Positions 7,482 to 18,015 of a DNA stretch of 64,000 bases are shown here, piece after piece. The notes under the pieces are model-generated. The model did no database searches. It was not told where the DNA came from and worked only from the letters and a program-made list of their open reading frames with translations. The translations under genes were made by a program, and so were the position numbers. The stretch spans positions 1 through 64,000 of the forward strand of contig NZ_LGKP01000018.1 in assembly GCF_001306135.1 (NCBI RefSeq), given 5' to 3'. Numbering within the stretch: position 1 is the stretch's first letter; each line of letters begins with the position of its first letter. The stretch is from Herpetosiphon geysericola. Its GTDB lineage: Bacteria > Chloroflexota > Chloroflexia > Chloroflexales > Herpetosiphonaceae.

Positions 7482-9026
7482 ATGGGTTGGATGTACGGTT
7501 TTCTCTGTGGAGCCATTGTGCTCACCATCCTCCGCTATGGCCCAGGGTTATGGCGCGATTGGCGTGCCTTTCAAGCCTGGCGGCTCCAGCATGAGACCCT
7601 TGTCCCGGCGGTTGCCCTCGCGACGGCGGCTCCTGCCCCTGTTCCTACGCCCGAGCCACCGCTCACCTCCTACGAATTGCCCGCCTATGATCCGACGATC
7701 TTGGCGGGTGCAGGCCTTGCGCTGAAGAACCCACCGAGCAATATCGCCTATATTGTTAAGGCTAAATTGCACGATCCCGAGCCGTATTGGTTTCCCTTAG
7801 GCTGGAGTTATGGGGTGACTGATGTTGCCCTCAACAGCGCTAAATTCGTCGGCGATGTCAATCACGTGGCTTTGACGGGCTTTACCGACTCAGGGAAAGA
7901 CTCCTGGGCCGTGCAAGCCTTGCTCTATCTGGCCCTGATGAACACGCCGGACAAGTTACAACTGGCCATTGTGGACGGCAAAGGCGGCTTAAGTTGGCTT
8001 GGCTGGGGCGATAAGGCTCATACCTGGCTCTTGGCCAAGCGCATCGACGATATTCGTCCCGCCATGGAGAAGCTGAAGCAGGAGCGTGAGCGCCGGATTG
8101 AAGTCTTGGAAGCCGCAAATTGTGAAAAATGGGAAGAATACGACAAGGGCGATATGCCACTGCTCGTCGTCTTCGTTTCAGAATTGATGTTGTTGCAAGA
8201 TGCAACGAGTAAAACCGAGCTTGCCGATTGGCTCAATACCGAATTGACCAGCTCGCGCGCCGCCGGCATTCGCTACATCGTCAGTGGGCAAACGTTCACA
8301 CGGATGGATACCCGCTGGCGCAGCCAAATTAGCTTGTATATTGCCGGCTATCAGCCTCGTGGCGATGCCGATGAACCCAATACGACCTTCACCACCGCCG
8401 AACTCAAGAAGTTGGGAATTCGCCGTGATGGGGCCGTGATTGGGGTTCCTCCCTCGGAATTACCGGTTCCGCCGGATGGGGCTGGGGTCTTTACCTGCGT
8501 CCAAGGCCGGATGGTCGTGACCATGCGTGCCCCCTATTACGATAAGGCGCACCGCCAAATGATCTTGTCCAAGTTGCCGGATAAGCCGAAAAAGGCTTTA
8601 CACCGCAATGCGGATCAGGCCCTGCATGACAGCCTGCTACGCAACCTAATTGGCCTCGATACGACGCTTCCGAGTACTGCTTCCAGTGTGCTTCCGAGCG
8701 GTGATCTGCTTCCTGTACGTGAAGCAGCTGCTTTATCCCTTGGGAAAGGGATGGAAGCGGATTTGAGTGCTTCCGAGAAACGTGGCAAAATGGCCGGATT
8801 TGAGCCGCATCCATTGACCGTAAATGGGGTAGCACTGCCGGTGGTAGCACTCGATGAAGTGCCTCTCGATGAGCAACGACGGATTGTTGAAACCGCCGCA
8901 ACCGTGTCGAGTCGTGGTCAATTGTGTCAAGCGTTATACGAGACACGCGGTGGCCGAAAATACACGATTGTCCAAATCGTGTGCGATGCCGCTGGGCTCT
9001 TGATGCCGCAAGCAAAGGCAGCATAA
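7482..9026 (+). CDS. FtsK/SpoIIIE-like membrane-anchored DNA-pumping ATPase
   Basis: AGGAGG directly abuts the first ATG (7476), so I prefer the second (7482). An N-terminal hydrophobic helix (YGFLCGAIVLTIL) is followed by a Pro/Ala linker. The ATPase domain has a Walker A-like GFTDSGKDSW (about residues 131-140), the FtsK-typical IVDGKGG (about 165) and a Walker B region LLVVFVSELMLL (about 225-236) where the usual Asp-Glu reads Ser-Glu. HVALTGFT and RYIVSGQTFTRMD also fit FtsK/TraD-like ATPases. The C-terminal 60 residues may form an HTH-like domain. Role inferred: moving or anchoring the ParM-segregated DNA, or conjugation. Confidence 0.8.
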   Translation: MGWMYGFLCGAIVLTILRYGPGLWRDWRAFQAWRLQHETLVPAVALATAAPAPVPTPEPPLTSYELPAYDPTILAGAGLALKNPPSNIAYIVKAKLHDPEPYWFPLGWSYGVTDVALNSAKFVGDVNHVALTGFTDSGKDSWAVQALLYLALMNTPDKLQLAIVDGKGGLSWLGWGDKAHTWLLAKRIDDIRPAMEKLKQERERRIEVLEAANCEKWEEYDKGDMPLLVVFVSELMLLQDATSKTELADWLNTELTSSRAAGIRYIVSGQTFTRMDTRWRSQISLYIAGYQPRGDADEPNTTFTTAELKKLGIRRDGAVIGVPPSELPVPPDGAGVFTCVQGRMVVTMRAPYYDKAHRQMILSKLPDKPKKALHRNADQALHDSLLRNLIGLDTTLPSTASSVLPSGDLLPVREAAALSLGKGMEADLSASEKRGKMAGFEPHPLTVNGVALPVVALDEVPLDEQRRIVETAATVSSRGQLCQALYETRGGRKYTIVQIVCDAAGLLMPQAKAA

Positions 9027-9047
9027 CCCCACAAGCGCCCCTGGATG

Positions 9048-9089
9048 GACAAGGCCCGCGATCACACGTGTGATCGCGGGCCTTGTCCG
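9048..9089 (+). terminator. Perfect 42-bp palindrome at the end of the par-FtsK operon
   Basis: The 21-nt arms 9048-9068 and 9069-9089 are exactly complementary with no spacer; the centre reads GATCACACGTGTGATC. It lies 21 bp after the FtsK-like stop. It would form a very strong cruciform or RNA hairpin. There is no long T-tract, so termination is probable rather than certain. Confidence 0.7.
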
Positions 9090-9454
9090 TTCATGCTGTC
9101 GTTATTGATGGCGGCAGTCACGCATGGCGAACCTAGTGGTGCGTGCTGCTCAGCGGATGCCCAGTGCCAGTGCTTGAACGCGCAAGCACACGGCATACCA
9201 TGCCGCAGTGGCACGTTAGGCATCTGCACAGATTTGTGCGCGACTTCCTGAGCACCTGCCTAATGGCGTGTCGGATCGGTGTTGGTAGACTTGTTAAGGG
9301 TGTGCGCATTCTGGGAATAGTGGCAGATGGACGATGCGCTGTGTTTGTCGGCATGGCGGTTTTTCGATGCGTCTGTCCATTCCTTGATTCGGCACATAGA
9401 TTGTTGTGTGTTGTTCTCATGGCGTGCCATGCAGAATCGTTGGTTGGAGACTCT
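9090..9454. other. Leader region of treZ, no gene seen
   Basis: The treZ reading frame stays open upstream to 9143, but that segment has low-quality composition (many Cys, Arg, Val), and enzyme homology begins only after 9455. I see no separate gene here. Confidence 0.45.
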
Positions 9455-11350
9455 ATGCATCATGATCCCTTTTGGCATCCGCCGCTTGGCCCAATTCCGG
9501 CTGAGCATGGTTGCTATCGCTTTCGCGTCTGGGCACCCCATGCTGATTCCATGACCGTGGTACTTGAAACGGTTCCGCCGCGCCGGATTCCCATGGACGC
9601 GGTTGGTGATGGCTACTATGAGGCGCTGGTCGCCGATGTTGGCCCCGGAACCCTGTATCGCTATGGCTTAACGGAAACGCTCATACGTCCTGACCCGGCT
9701 TCTCAAGCCCAGCCCCAGGGCGTGCATGGGCCATCAATGCTTGTTGATCGGGCGTTTGCCTGGCATGATGCGGATTGGGATGGCCTCGCGCTCCACGACT
9801 ATGTGATCTATGAACTGCATGTCGGAACGTTCACGCGTGCTGGGACGTTTGATGCCATCATTCCTCATTTGGACGGCTTGAAAGACCTTGGCATTACCGC
9901 GATTGAATTAATGCCGCTTGGTCAGTTTCCCGGCACGCGCAATTGGGGCTACGATGGGGTCTATCCGTTTGCGGTTCAGGATTCCTACGGTGGGCCGCTT
10001 GGCCTCAAGCGCTTGGTTGATGCGTGTCACGCGCGTGGCCTCGCGGTGGTTGTGGATGTGGTCTACAATCACCTCGGGCCGGAAGGCAACTATCTTGCCG
10101 ACTATGGCCCATATTTTACCGACCGCTATTCGACCCCATGGGGGACCGCCATCAATTTTGATGGGCCAGGCAGTGATGCCGTCCGCGACTTTTTTATCGC
10201 CAATGCCTGCTTCTGGTTCAGCGAGTTTCATATTGATGCGCTGCGCCTGGATGCCGTGCATGCCTACCTCGACTTTGCGGCGGTCACGTTTCTTGAACGC
10301 TTGACGGCGGCGGTGGCCGATCTGGCGACCGTCCTTAGTCGTCGCTGCTTGCTGTTTGCTGAAAGCAATCGTAATGATGCTCGCACCATTACGCCTCGTG
10401 ACCAGCATGGGTTTGGGTGTGATGCGCAGTGGAATGACGATTTTCATCATGCCTTGCGTACCGTCCTTACGGGTGACCGAACGGGCTACTATCAGGATTT
10501 TGGTGCCGTGGCCGATGTGGCGACGGCTTACCGTGATGGGTTTGTCTATACGGGGCAGTATTCCCCCTTCCGTGACTGCCGCCATGGATCACCAGCTAGC
10601 CATCTGCCTGCGGCGCGCTTCATTGTCTTTGCCCAAAACCATGATCATGTTGGGAATCGCATGTATGGGGAACGACTGGGCGCGTTGGTCTCCTTTGAGC
10701 GGCTGAAAATCGCCGCTGGGCTGGTGCTGCTTGCCCCCGCAATTCCCTTGCTGTTTATGGGCGAAGAGTATGCGGAGTCCGCACCATTTCTCTACTTTGT
10801 TGATCATGGTGATCCTGATCTGCTGGCGGCGATTCGCGAGGGGCGGCGGACGGAATTTGCTGCGTTTGCCTGGGATGGAGAGCCTCCGGATCCGGCTGAC
10901 CCCGCAACATTTCAGCACTCCATCCTACAACCGGAGTTGCAGATCCAGGGCCAGCATGCGGTCTTACGGGCATGGTATCGCACGCTGCTCCAGTTGCGCC
11001 GATCCATCCCCGCGCTTGCGACGCTTGACCGCACCCAGATGACCGTCACCTGCGATGCGCTCCAAGGGGTGCTCAGCATTGAACGGTGGGCCGGGTCAAG
11101 TAGGGTGATGCTGATGGTCAATTTCCATGATGTTGCACAAGCGGTACCGTTGCCTGCAGGACGCTGGCACGGTCACCTCGATTCTGCGGCGCTCGCATGG
11201 CAGCCTGATGGTCAGGCGCACGATGCGGGCCTCGCGCTGGATGATCAGGTGGTCGTTGGTGAGACGCTCATGACGCTCCCGCCAACGTCGTTTCGGGTGC
11301 TTGTGTGGGTGGCGGAGCACGTTCCTAGTAGCCATGAGGACACCGTATGA
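9455..11350 (+). CDS. treZ: Malto-oligosyltrehalose trehalohydrolase
   Basis: A GH13 enzyme that releases trehalose from maltooligosyl-trehalose, the second step of the TreY-TreZ pathway. The start at 9455 (MHHDPFWHPPLGPIP) has TTGGAGA just upstream and gives 631 residues, a normal length. An N-terminal carbohydrate-binding-like domain (CYRFRVWAPHADSMTVVLE) precedes the barrel. Barrel motifs are VVDVVYNHLG, the nucleophile Asp in DALRLDAVHA, the acid Glu in LLFAESNRND and NHDHVGNR. The stop overlaps the treY start by ATGA, indicating translational coupling. Confidence 0.93.
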   Translation: MHHDPFWHPPLGPIPAEHGCYRFRVWAPHADSMTVVLETVPPRRIPMDAVGDGYYEALVADVGPGTLYRYGLTETLIRPDPASQAQPQGVHGPSMLVDRAFAWHDADWDGLALHDYVIYELHVGTFTRAGTFDAIIPHLDGLKDLGITAIELMPLGQFPGTRNWGYDGVYPFAVQDSYGGPLGLKRLVDACHARGLAVVVDVVYNHLGPEGNYLADYGPYFTDRYSTPWGTAINFDGPGSDAVRDFFIANACFWFSEFHIDALRLDAVHAYLDFAAVTFLERLTAAVADLATVLSRRCLLFAESNRNDARTITPRDQHGFGCDAQWNDDFHHALRTVLTGDRTGYYQDFGAVADVATAYRDGFVYTGQYSPFRDCRHGSPASHLPAARFIVFAQNHDHVGNRMYGERLGALVSFERLKIAAGLVLLAPAIPLLFMGEEYAESAPFLYFVDHGDPDLLAAIREGRRTEFAAFAWDGEPPDPADPATFQHSILQPELQIQGQHAVLRAWYRTLLQLRRSIPALATLDRTQMTVTCDALQGVLSIERWAGSSRVMLMVNFHDVAQAVPLPAGRWHGHLDSAALAWQPDGQAHDAGLALDDQVVVGETLMTLPPTSFRVLVWVAEHVPSSHEDTV

Positions 11351-14300
11351 ACCAATCTCCGTTGTTCGATTCACGGGCGACATCAGCGCGCCTTCCGTTG
11401 GCAACCTATCGCTTCCAGCTGCATGCGGACTTTACGTTCTTTGATGCAGCGGCCCTAGTTCCCTATCTCCACCAGCTTGGAATCAGTGATTGTTATGTAT
11501 CGCCTATTTTTACGCCACGGGCGGAGAGTACGCATGGCTACGATATTTGTTCCTATGGAGAACTGACCCCGTGGCTTGGTGGCACTGATGGGTTTTGGAC
11601 GCTTGCCAACGCGCTCAACGCCCATGGCATGGGCCTCATTGTCGATATGGTTCCCAATCATATGGGCATCGGTGCGGCCAATGCGTGGTGGATGGATGTG
11701 CTCGAAAATGGCATTAGCTCGGTCTATGCCCCCTATTTCGATATTGATTGGCAGCCGAGTAAGCGGGAACTGGCGAATCAGGTCTTGTTGCCCATTTTAG
11801 GTGATCACTTTGGGGTGGTGATCGAACAGGGCGCGATTCAGCTGCACTATGACCAGGGTGCATTCTTTCTCCAGTACGCCGAGACACGCTTGCCGATCGC
11901 ACCACGCACGGCAGGGCTGGTGCTTGAGGATGCACGCCCGCTGCTCGAAGCACAGCTCCCTGCGGATGATCCAGGCCTCCAAGAGTTTTTGAGTATTCTG
12001 ACCACGGTGGGCTATTTACCACCGCGCGGTGCGGATGATCCGCTCAAATTGATGGAACGACGGCGGGAGAAGGAGATCATCAAGGGCCGCTTGGCAAGCC
12101 TGACGACCGCCAATGCGACGGTGCGCCGTGTCCTTGATCAGACGCTTGGTCGCTACAATGGCAATCCTGACGAGCCAGCAAGTTTTACGCACCTCACCCG
12201 TCTGCTCGATGGCCAAGCCTACCGCCTTGCCTTCTGGCAGGTCTCGTCGGAAGAAATCAACTATCGGCGCTTTTTTGATATTAACGAGCTTGCCGCAATT
12301 CGGGTGGAACACGACGCGGTGTTTCGGGATACCCATACCCTGCTTTTCGATCTCATCGCTGCGGGTGCGATTACGGGGTTGCGCATCGATCACCCGGATG
12401 GGTTGTGGATGCCGGCTGCCTACTTTGCACGGCTGCAAACAGAAGCGCTCACCCGACGTATTGCCCAGGATCAAGGCCTTGCGGATGCCCAGCTTGACGA
12501 CATTCGCGATCGCGCGGCGGCGTGGGTGCATGATCGTGCGCATCATGGCACCCCTGACACCTCGGCTACGCCAGCCACATGGCCCTTGTATGTGGTCGCC
12601 GAGAAAATCTTGGCCCATGGAGAGGCGTTGCCGCAGGACTGGGCGCTGCATGGAACCACGGGCTATGATTTTCTGAATGCAGTCAATGGTATCTTTGTTG
12701 ATAGCCGTCATGGTCGTAGCTTCGACACGATCTATAGCACGGTGTGTGGGACTGAGCAGGCGTTCTCTGAAGTGGTGCTGGCCAAAAAAATGCTGATCAT
12801 GCAGGAAGCCATGGCCAGTGAGATTGCATCGCTCAGCTATCAGTTGGAGCGGCTTACCGAGCGCACCCCACGCTATCGTGATTTTACCCTCGGTGGCTTG
12901 ACGACCGCGATTCGCGACCTCATTGCACACATGCCTATCTATCGGACCTATATCGACCCGATTGCCCGGCGCGTGAGCGACCATGATCGCCAGTGCCTTG
13001 AACAGGCGACCGATGCGGCACTGCGTCAGCGCTACCGCACCAGCGGTTCCGTCCTAATCTTTCTGCGGGATACGCTGCTCTTGCGCACGCTTGATACCTT
13101 CGCACCGGACGACCGTGATCGGCTGGCCCAGTGGATTTTGCGCTTTCAGCAGATGACCGGCCCCATTATGGCCAAAGGTGTCGAAGATACCGCGTTTTAT
13201 CTCTATAACCGCTTGATCTCGCTCAATGAGGTTGGCGGCGAGCCTGCCCTGTTTGGGCAATCGCTTGATGCCTTTCATCGGCAGAATCAAACACGCCACC
13301 AGGACTGGCCATCCAGCATGTTGACGCTCGCGACGCATGATACCAAGCGGGCAGGGGATGTCCGGGCGCGGATAAATGTGCTGTCAGAAATCCCGAAGCG
13401 CTGGTGGCTGCATGTCAATCGTTGGCGCAAACTCAATGCCACCCACAAAATCATGGTTGATGGCGTTCCTGCACCCGATGCGAACGATGAATATCTCCTG
13501 TATCAAACGCTGCTGGGTGCATGGCCCGCTGGGGAGTGTGATGCGGCCACGTTTGCGACCTTTCGGGACCGGATTATCAGCTTTATGCAGAAGGCCACGC
13601 GCGAAGCCAAAACCCATACCAGTTGGGTGAATCCCAACGCCGACTATGATGCGAGCTTAACCGCCTTTGTGACCGCATTGTTGCCGGACGACCGCACCAC
13701 CCACTTTCTTGCTGATTTTATCCCGTTCCAGCAGGAGATTGCCCGGGTGGGGGCGGTGAATAGTTTAAGCCAAACCCTGTTCACCTTGACGGCCCCTGGT
13801 GTACCCGATTGCTATCAAGGCAGCGAGCTGTGGGATTTCAGTCTCGTCGATCCCGATAATCGACGACCGATCGATTATGCGCTTCGCCAGTGGCTGCTTG
13901 GCGAGATCCAGCAGCGCGCGCAGACCGACCGACGGGGTGTGGCGCAGGATCTGCTCGAGCATTGGGCAGATGGCCGGATGAAACTCTTCGTCATAACCAC
14001 CCTGCTGACCTACCGCCGGGCCAATCCTGATCTGTTTTTAACGGGTCGGTATACGCCTCTCACCATCGTCGGCCCGCAGCGAACCATGGTCTGCGCCTAT
14101 ACCCGTCAGGTGGGCGATACCACGCTGCTCGTGGTTGGGCCGCGTTTGGTCGCAGCGCTGATGGCAGCGCATGATCGGTTTCCGCTTGGTGCGGAGGTGT
14201 GGCAGACCACCCGCGTCTGTTTGCCTGCCACGGACGCGGGTGTGCGGTATCGGAATCTGTTGACCTGTGCCATCATCGTTCCGGATGGGCCAGCCCATCG

Positions 14301-14388
14301 GCCAACGCTCGCGCTTGGCACGATTCTGTGTGATTTCCCCATCGCGGCGCTCGAAGCGATCACCAGCGATGAGGACAGCGTGGGATAA
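11347..14388 (+). CDS. treY: Maltooligosyl trehalose synthase
   Basis: A GH13 intramolecular transglucosylase that turns the reducing end of malto-oligosaccharides into an alpha,alpha-1,1 linkage. Motifs are LATYRFQLHADFTFFDAAAL at the N-terminus, IVDMVPNHMG, the nucleophile Asp in GLRIDHPDGL, the acid Glu in VVAEKIL and LATHDTKRAGDVRAR. The APGVPDCYQGSELWDFSLVD segment is typical of TreY. Length (1013) is at the long end for the family. The start overlaps the treZ stop. It is convergent with the GlgX fusion, with 9 bp between stops and no terminator visible. Confidence 0.93.
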   Translation: MNQSPLFDSRATSARLPLATYRFQLHADFTFFDAAALVPYLHQLGISDCYVSPIFTPRAESTHGYDICSYGELTPWLGGTDGFWTLANALNAHGMGLIVDMVPNHMGIGAANAWWMDVLENGISSVYAPYFDIDWQPSKRELANQVLLPILGDHFGVVIEQGAIQLHYDQGAFFLQYAETRLPIAPRTAGLVLEDARPLLEAQLPADDPGLQEFLSILTTVGYLPPRGADDPLKLMERRREKEIIKGRLASLTTANATVRRVLDQTLGRYNGNPDEPASFTHLTRLLDGQAYRLAFWQVSSEEINYRRFFDINELAAIRVEHDAVFRDTHTLLFDLIAAGAITGLRIDHPDGLWMPAAYFARLQTEALTRRIAQDQGLADAQLDDIRDRAAAWVHDRAHHGTPDTSATPATWPLYVVAEKILAHGEALPQDWALHGTTGYDFLNAVNGIFVDSRHGRSFDTIYSTVCGTEQAFSEVVLAKKMLIMQEAMASEIASLSYQLERLTERTPRYRDFTLGGLTTAIRDLIAHMPIYRTYIDPIARRVSDHDRQCLEQATDAALRQRYRTSGSVLIFLRDTLLLRTLDTFAPDDRDRLAQWILRFQQMTGPIMAKGVEDTAFYLYNRLISLNEVGGEPALFGQSLDAFHRQNQTRHQDWPSSMLTLATHDTKRAGDVRARINVLSEIPKRWWLHVNRWRKLNATHKIMVDGVPAPDANDEYLLYQTLLGAWPAGECDAATFATFRDRIISFMQKATREAKTHTSWVNPNADYDASLTAFVTALLPDDRTTHFLADFIPFQQEIARVGAVNSLSQTLFTLTAPGVPDCYQGSELWDFSLVDPDNRRPIDYALRQWLLGEIQQRAQTDRRGVAQDLLEHWADGRMKLFVITTLLTYRRANPDLFLTGRYTPLTIVGPQRTMVCAYTRQVGDTTLLVVGPRLVAALMAAHDRFPLGAEVWQTTRVCLPATDAGVRYRNLLTCAIIVPDGPAHRPTLALGTILCDFPIAALEAITSDEDSVG

Positions 14389-14397
14389 ACAGCATGA

Positions 14398-17364
14398 TCA
14401 GCGCGTGTGGAGGAATCGCTGGATGAGCGGGCCAACCCGCGTCCGCCATGTACCTTCATTGTGTTCGGCATCAGGCAGTTCGGCATACCAGAGATCACGA
14501 TTGCGCGTATAGCCTTTTGTTTCAAGCATGGCGCGGAGGGTTTGCACATCAGCAACGCAGCGTGTGCCCTCCGCCGCGCCAACCTCAAGCACGATCTGTC
14601 CGCCAACGAAGGGAGCCTGTTCCACCATGGCAAGGACGGCATGGTCCGCAAACCAGAGCGCCGGACTCAGCACCCCAACAAACCCAAAGATGCTCGAATG
14701 GGCAAAAAAACCATACAGGCTGATTAATCCCCCCATCGATGATCCCACGAGCGCGGTTGTCTGCCGTTCCGGACGCGTGCGAAATTGGCGATCAATCAGT
14801 GGTTTGAGGGTTTCCACGAGAAACGTGAGATAGGCATCACCGCGTCCGCCGCCATGATCCGGATCAGCAAGTGGACTATATTCATCATTGCGGATGGCTC
14901 CCATGTTGGGAATGCCCACAATGATGGCGCCACTTCCATCGTGGGCGAGGTGCTCCATCGTTTCGTCAACCGCCCACTCGGCACCAAAACTGGTCATCTG
15001 ATCAAACAGATTTTGCCCATCATGCATATATACAACCGGATAGCGCTGGTCTCCGTCATCATAGTCCGGTGGAAGATAGACCTGGATATCGCGAGCATTC
15101 CCCAGTTCGGGACTCCAGATATGGGCAAGGACGACCACCGTTCCCGTCAGCGTGTGCTGGTGGAGTTGACGCGCTGCTAAGATCGCCGCTGGTGTCTGCA
15201 GCGCGGTTGCATCCTGCGCATCCATGGACGGAATCGGATCGCCGCTCGGCTCTTGACAGAACAACGTCAGCGCATGCGCTGGCAGACGGTACGCATCACC
15301 AGGTTTCCAGCATGCATCTGGTGGCGATGGTCGGTGCGCGGTTTCGATGAGCACGGTCCATGGGGTGCCGTTGGGATCGCCAGGGAGGTGCCATGGAACG
15401 TCTTCGTCGCTCGTATTGAGGAGCAACAGTAACAGATCGTCTTCCACGAGATCACCGGTTGCGTCATGCTCATCGAGCGCTCGTCCGTTGAGCAGCATCC
15501 CAATCGTTAACACCGTGCCATCCTGCCATTCATCCGTTGTCATCTCCTGCCCATCAGGTCGATACCATTCAATATCATTGATATCTTGGCCATAGATCCG
15601 GCGACCCTGAAAAAACGTTCGTCGATGCAGGAGTGGGTGATCATGGCGCACACGCACTAAACGGCGGGTAAAGTCCAACAGCTGTTGGCGCTCGGCAGTG
15701 AGCGTCCAATCGACCCAGGTTAAGGGGCTATCGTGGCAGTAGGCATTGTTATTGCCGTCCTGCGTTCGTCCGCGTTCATCGCCTGCAAGTACCATCGGCA
15801 CCCCCTGCGAGAGCAACAGTGTTGCGAGCAGATTCCGTTGTTGTTGGGCACGAAGCGCGTTAATCGCTGGGTCTGCGGTTGGGCCTTCCACGCCACAGTT
15901 CCAGCCGTTATTTTCATCGTCGCCATCAGTATTGTTGTCGCCATTGGCGTGGTTGCGTTTGCATTCGTAGGTGACTAGGTCGTGGAGGGTAAACCCATCG
16001 TGCGCCGTAATAAAATTGATGCTCGCGTAGGGTCGTCGCCCGGTATCCTGATAGAGATCACTCGATCCACTCAGGCGATACCCCAGTTCGGCAATCTGCG
16101 CCTGATCCCCCCGCCAGAAGCGGCGGACGGTATCACGATAGCGCCCATTCCATTCAGCCCAGCCCACCGGGAAGTTGCCCACTTGATAGCCCCCAGGGCC
16201 GACATCCCATGGCTCGGCAATCAACTTAACCTGCGAAAGGATGGGATCTTGATGGATCGTATCGAAAAAGGCCGAAAGCCGATCGCCATCGTATAACCCA
16301 CGGGCGAGGGTTGCCGCCAGATCAAAGCGAAAGCCATCGACATGCATCTCGGTGACCCAGTAGCGCAGGCTGTCCATGACCAGCTGTAACGTCCGCGCAT
16401 GCAGCATATTGAGGGTATTGCCAGTGCCGGTGTAATCAAGATAATAGCGTGGTTCATCGGGCATTAACCGATAGTAGGTTGGATTATCACAGCCCTTCAT
16501 CGAAAGTGTTGGCCCCAGATGATTGCCTTCACAGGTGTGGTTATACACCACATCCAGAATGACCTCAATCCCTGCGGCATGCAAGGCTTTGACCATCTGC
16601 TTAAATTCAGTGACGTGGCCACCTGCATCGCCACACCGACTATACCGCGCGTCAGGCGCAAAAAAGCTGAGCGTATTGTACCCCCAATAATTCCGGAGTC
16701 CCCGTTCGATCAGATGCCGATCATCAAGGAAATGATGAATGGGCAATAACTCAACGGCCGTAACCCCTAAGGATTGGAGATAGGCGATCACCGGTGGCGA
16801 TGCCAGCCCTGCATACGTGCCACGCAGATCAGGTGCGAGGTCAGGATGCTGTGCGGTTAACCCTTTCACATGAACTTCGTAAATCAGAGATTCGTGGAGC
16901 GGGGTGGCTGGATGGCGATCATCGCCCCAGTCGAAACGCGGATCGATCACCACACACCGTGGCATATAGGGCGCACTATCACGATCATCGGCGATGCGGT
17001 CGTCGCCGCCAATCGGATAGCCAAAGACCGCATCATGCCAGGTAAGCTGACCGTGAATCGCCTTGGCATACGGATCAAGCAGCAGTTTCTGAGGATTGAA
17101 GCGCAGTCCAGCCTCAGGATCATAGGGCCCTGTCACCCGATACGCATAGCATTGTCCTGGCTGAAGTCCAGGCACCGACCCATGCCAGACAAAATCGGTC
17201 TGCTCGGTGAGGGGCAGGCGTATTGTTTCGCGGGGTGCGGTTGCTGAATCAAAAAGGCAGAGATCAACGGCTGTCGCATGTTCGGCAAAAAGAGCAAAGT
17301 TAACGGCATGACCGTCCCAGGTTGCGCCCAGCGGGTACGGCGTGCCAGCAGTGATAAATGACAT
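14398..17364 (-). CDS. glgX: Glycogen debranching enzyme (GlgX/TreX) fused to an esterase domain
   Basis: Residues 1 to about 690 form a GH13 isoamylase-type debranching enzyme: [32 protein letters not shown], the nucleophile Asp in [11 protein letters not shown], the acid Glu in [12 protein letters not shown] and [11 protein letters not shown]. It would supply linear chains to TreY. Residues about 715-988 are an alpha/beta-hydrolase of the Fes/putative-esterase type ([14 protein letters not shown], nucleophile Ser in [14 protein letters not shown], possible catalytic His in DAEHNEGTW). I start at the ATG at 17364 ([13 protein letters not shown]), where family similarity begins; an in-frame ATG at 17433 would add 23 residues. 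GlgX alone is normally about 650-710 residues, so the fusion is unusual. Confidence 0.9.
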   Translation of the reverse strand: MSFITAGTPYPLGATWDGHAVNFALFAEHATAVDLCLFDSATAPRETIRLPLTEQTDFVWHGSVPGLQPGQCYAYRVTGPYDPEAGLRFNPQKLLLDPYAKAIHGQLTWHDAVFGYPIGGDDRIADDRDSAPYMPRCVVIDPRFDWGDDRHPATPLHESLIYEVHVKGLTAQHPDLAPDLRGTYAGLASPPVIAYLQSLGVTAVELLPIHHFLDDRHLIERGLRNYWGYNTLSFFAPDARYSRCGDAGGHVTEFKQMVKALHAAGIEVILDVVYNHTCEGNHLGPTLSMKGCDNPTYYRLMPDEPRYYLDYTGTGNTLNMLHARTLQLVMDSLRYWVTEMHVDGFRFDLAATLARGLYDGDRLSAFFDTIHQDPILSQVKLIAEPWDVGPGGYQVGNFPVGWAEWNGRYRDTVRRFWRGDQAQIAELGYRLSGSSDLYQDTGRRPYASINFITAHDGFTLHDLVTYECKRNHANGDNNTDGDDENNGWNCGVEGPTADPAINALRAQQQRNLLATLLLSQGVPMVLAGDERGRTQDGNNNAYCHDSPLTWVDWTLTAERQQLLDFTRRLVRVRHDHPLLHRRTFFQGRRIYGQDINDIEWYRPDGQEMTTDEWQDGTVLTIGMLLNGRALDEHDATGDLVEDDLLLLLLNTSDEDVPWHLPGDPNGTPWTVLIETAHRPSPPDACWKPGDAYRLPAHALTLFCQEPSGDPIPSMDAQDATALQTPAAILAARQLHQHTLTGTVVVLAHIWSPELGNARDIQVYLPPDYDDGDQRYPVVYMHDGQNLFDQMTSFGAEWAVDETMEHLAHDGSGAIIVGIPNMGAIRNDEYSPLADPDHGGGRGDAYLTFLVETLKPLIDRQFRTRPERQTTALVGSSMGGLISLYGFFAHSSIFGFVGVLSPALWFADHAVLAMVEQAPFVGGQIVLEVGAAEGTRCVADVQTLRAMLETKGYTRNRDLWYAELPDAEHNEGTWRTRVGPLIQRFLHTR

Positions 17365-17965
17365 AATAGCCGAGACCTTTCCGGTTAACTGAATAGAATG
17401 CGCTGGATGCAGCGGTCGCATGGGCATGGGCAATCGTGATTGTGGATAAGCCGATCCATGTCCGTGAATCTGTGACGATTCGATCCATGCCCATACTCAT
17501 GCGATGAGATCGAGTCTACCAGTCGCATGCTGCGGATCCATTAGGCAGATACCTCATGCTTCGCCGCTCATCGCGAGGGGCGCTTGGGCATTCGCCCAAA
17601 TGTGCGTTTGTGCAGGGTCAGTTGCCTATCAGGATTAAGCGAGGACTGGCTATGGAAATGCATGACGACTGATATGCAGCCATCCATGCGCCAGTCTTGG
17701 TTTACATAACCGTGCAACTGTTTGCACTCTACCCGTGGATCCGCGTCGTGCCCGCAGCGTTGCTTTGCGCATGGCGACGCGGAGGATAGCAATGGGCTCG
17801 ATGAATCGTGGCAGGAGTGGCCTTGGGTAGTGTGCTGCGGCACTCGTCCAAGGGTTGACGTATTATCACGATCCAGCAGTCAATCAGGGAGGGTTGATGA
17901 ATCCGATTTGTGGCGGGTATCGCGTTGCGGAGATTGGGAATGAGATTCTCTTTTCTATCTCGCTA
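17365..17965. other. Intergenic stretch upstream of glgX, no supported gene
   Basis: About 600 bp. A minus-strand frame at 17568-17843 is open but rich in His, Cys and Ser with no ribosome-binding site. It should contain the glgX promoter, which I could not define. Confidence 0.4.
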
Positions 17966-18015
17966 AAACGTCAACAGGGCCGTGATACATCCCTATCACA
18001 GGCCTGTTGACGTTT
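17966..18015 (-). terminator. Stem-loop at the end of the decayed operon copy
   Basis: AAACGTCAACAGG-GCCGTGAT (17966-17986) pairs with ATCAC-A-GGCCTGTTGACGTTT (17995-18015). It corresponds in position to the hairpin at 28708-28751 after the intact copy, but with a different sequence. The stop codon of the 17971-18525 ORF lies inside its arm. Confidence 0.65.

Noticed and set aside
9143-9454. Upstream extension of treZ by 104 codons
   Set aside because: The extension lacks enzyme similarity, and a ribosome-binding site precedes the ATG at 9455.
9908-10585. Long minus-strand ORF (225 residues) inside treZ
   Set aside because: A shadow of the GH13 gene in the antisense frame; long shadows are expected in GC-rich coding DNA.
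12016-12984. Long minus-strand ORF (322 residues) inside treY
   Set aside because: Antisense shadow with poor composition and no control signals.
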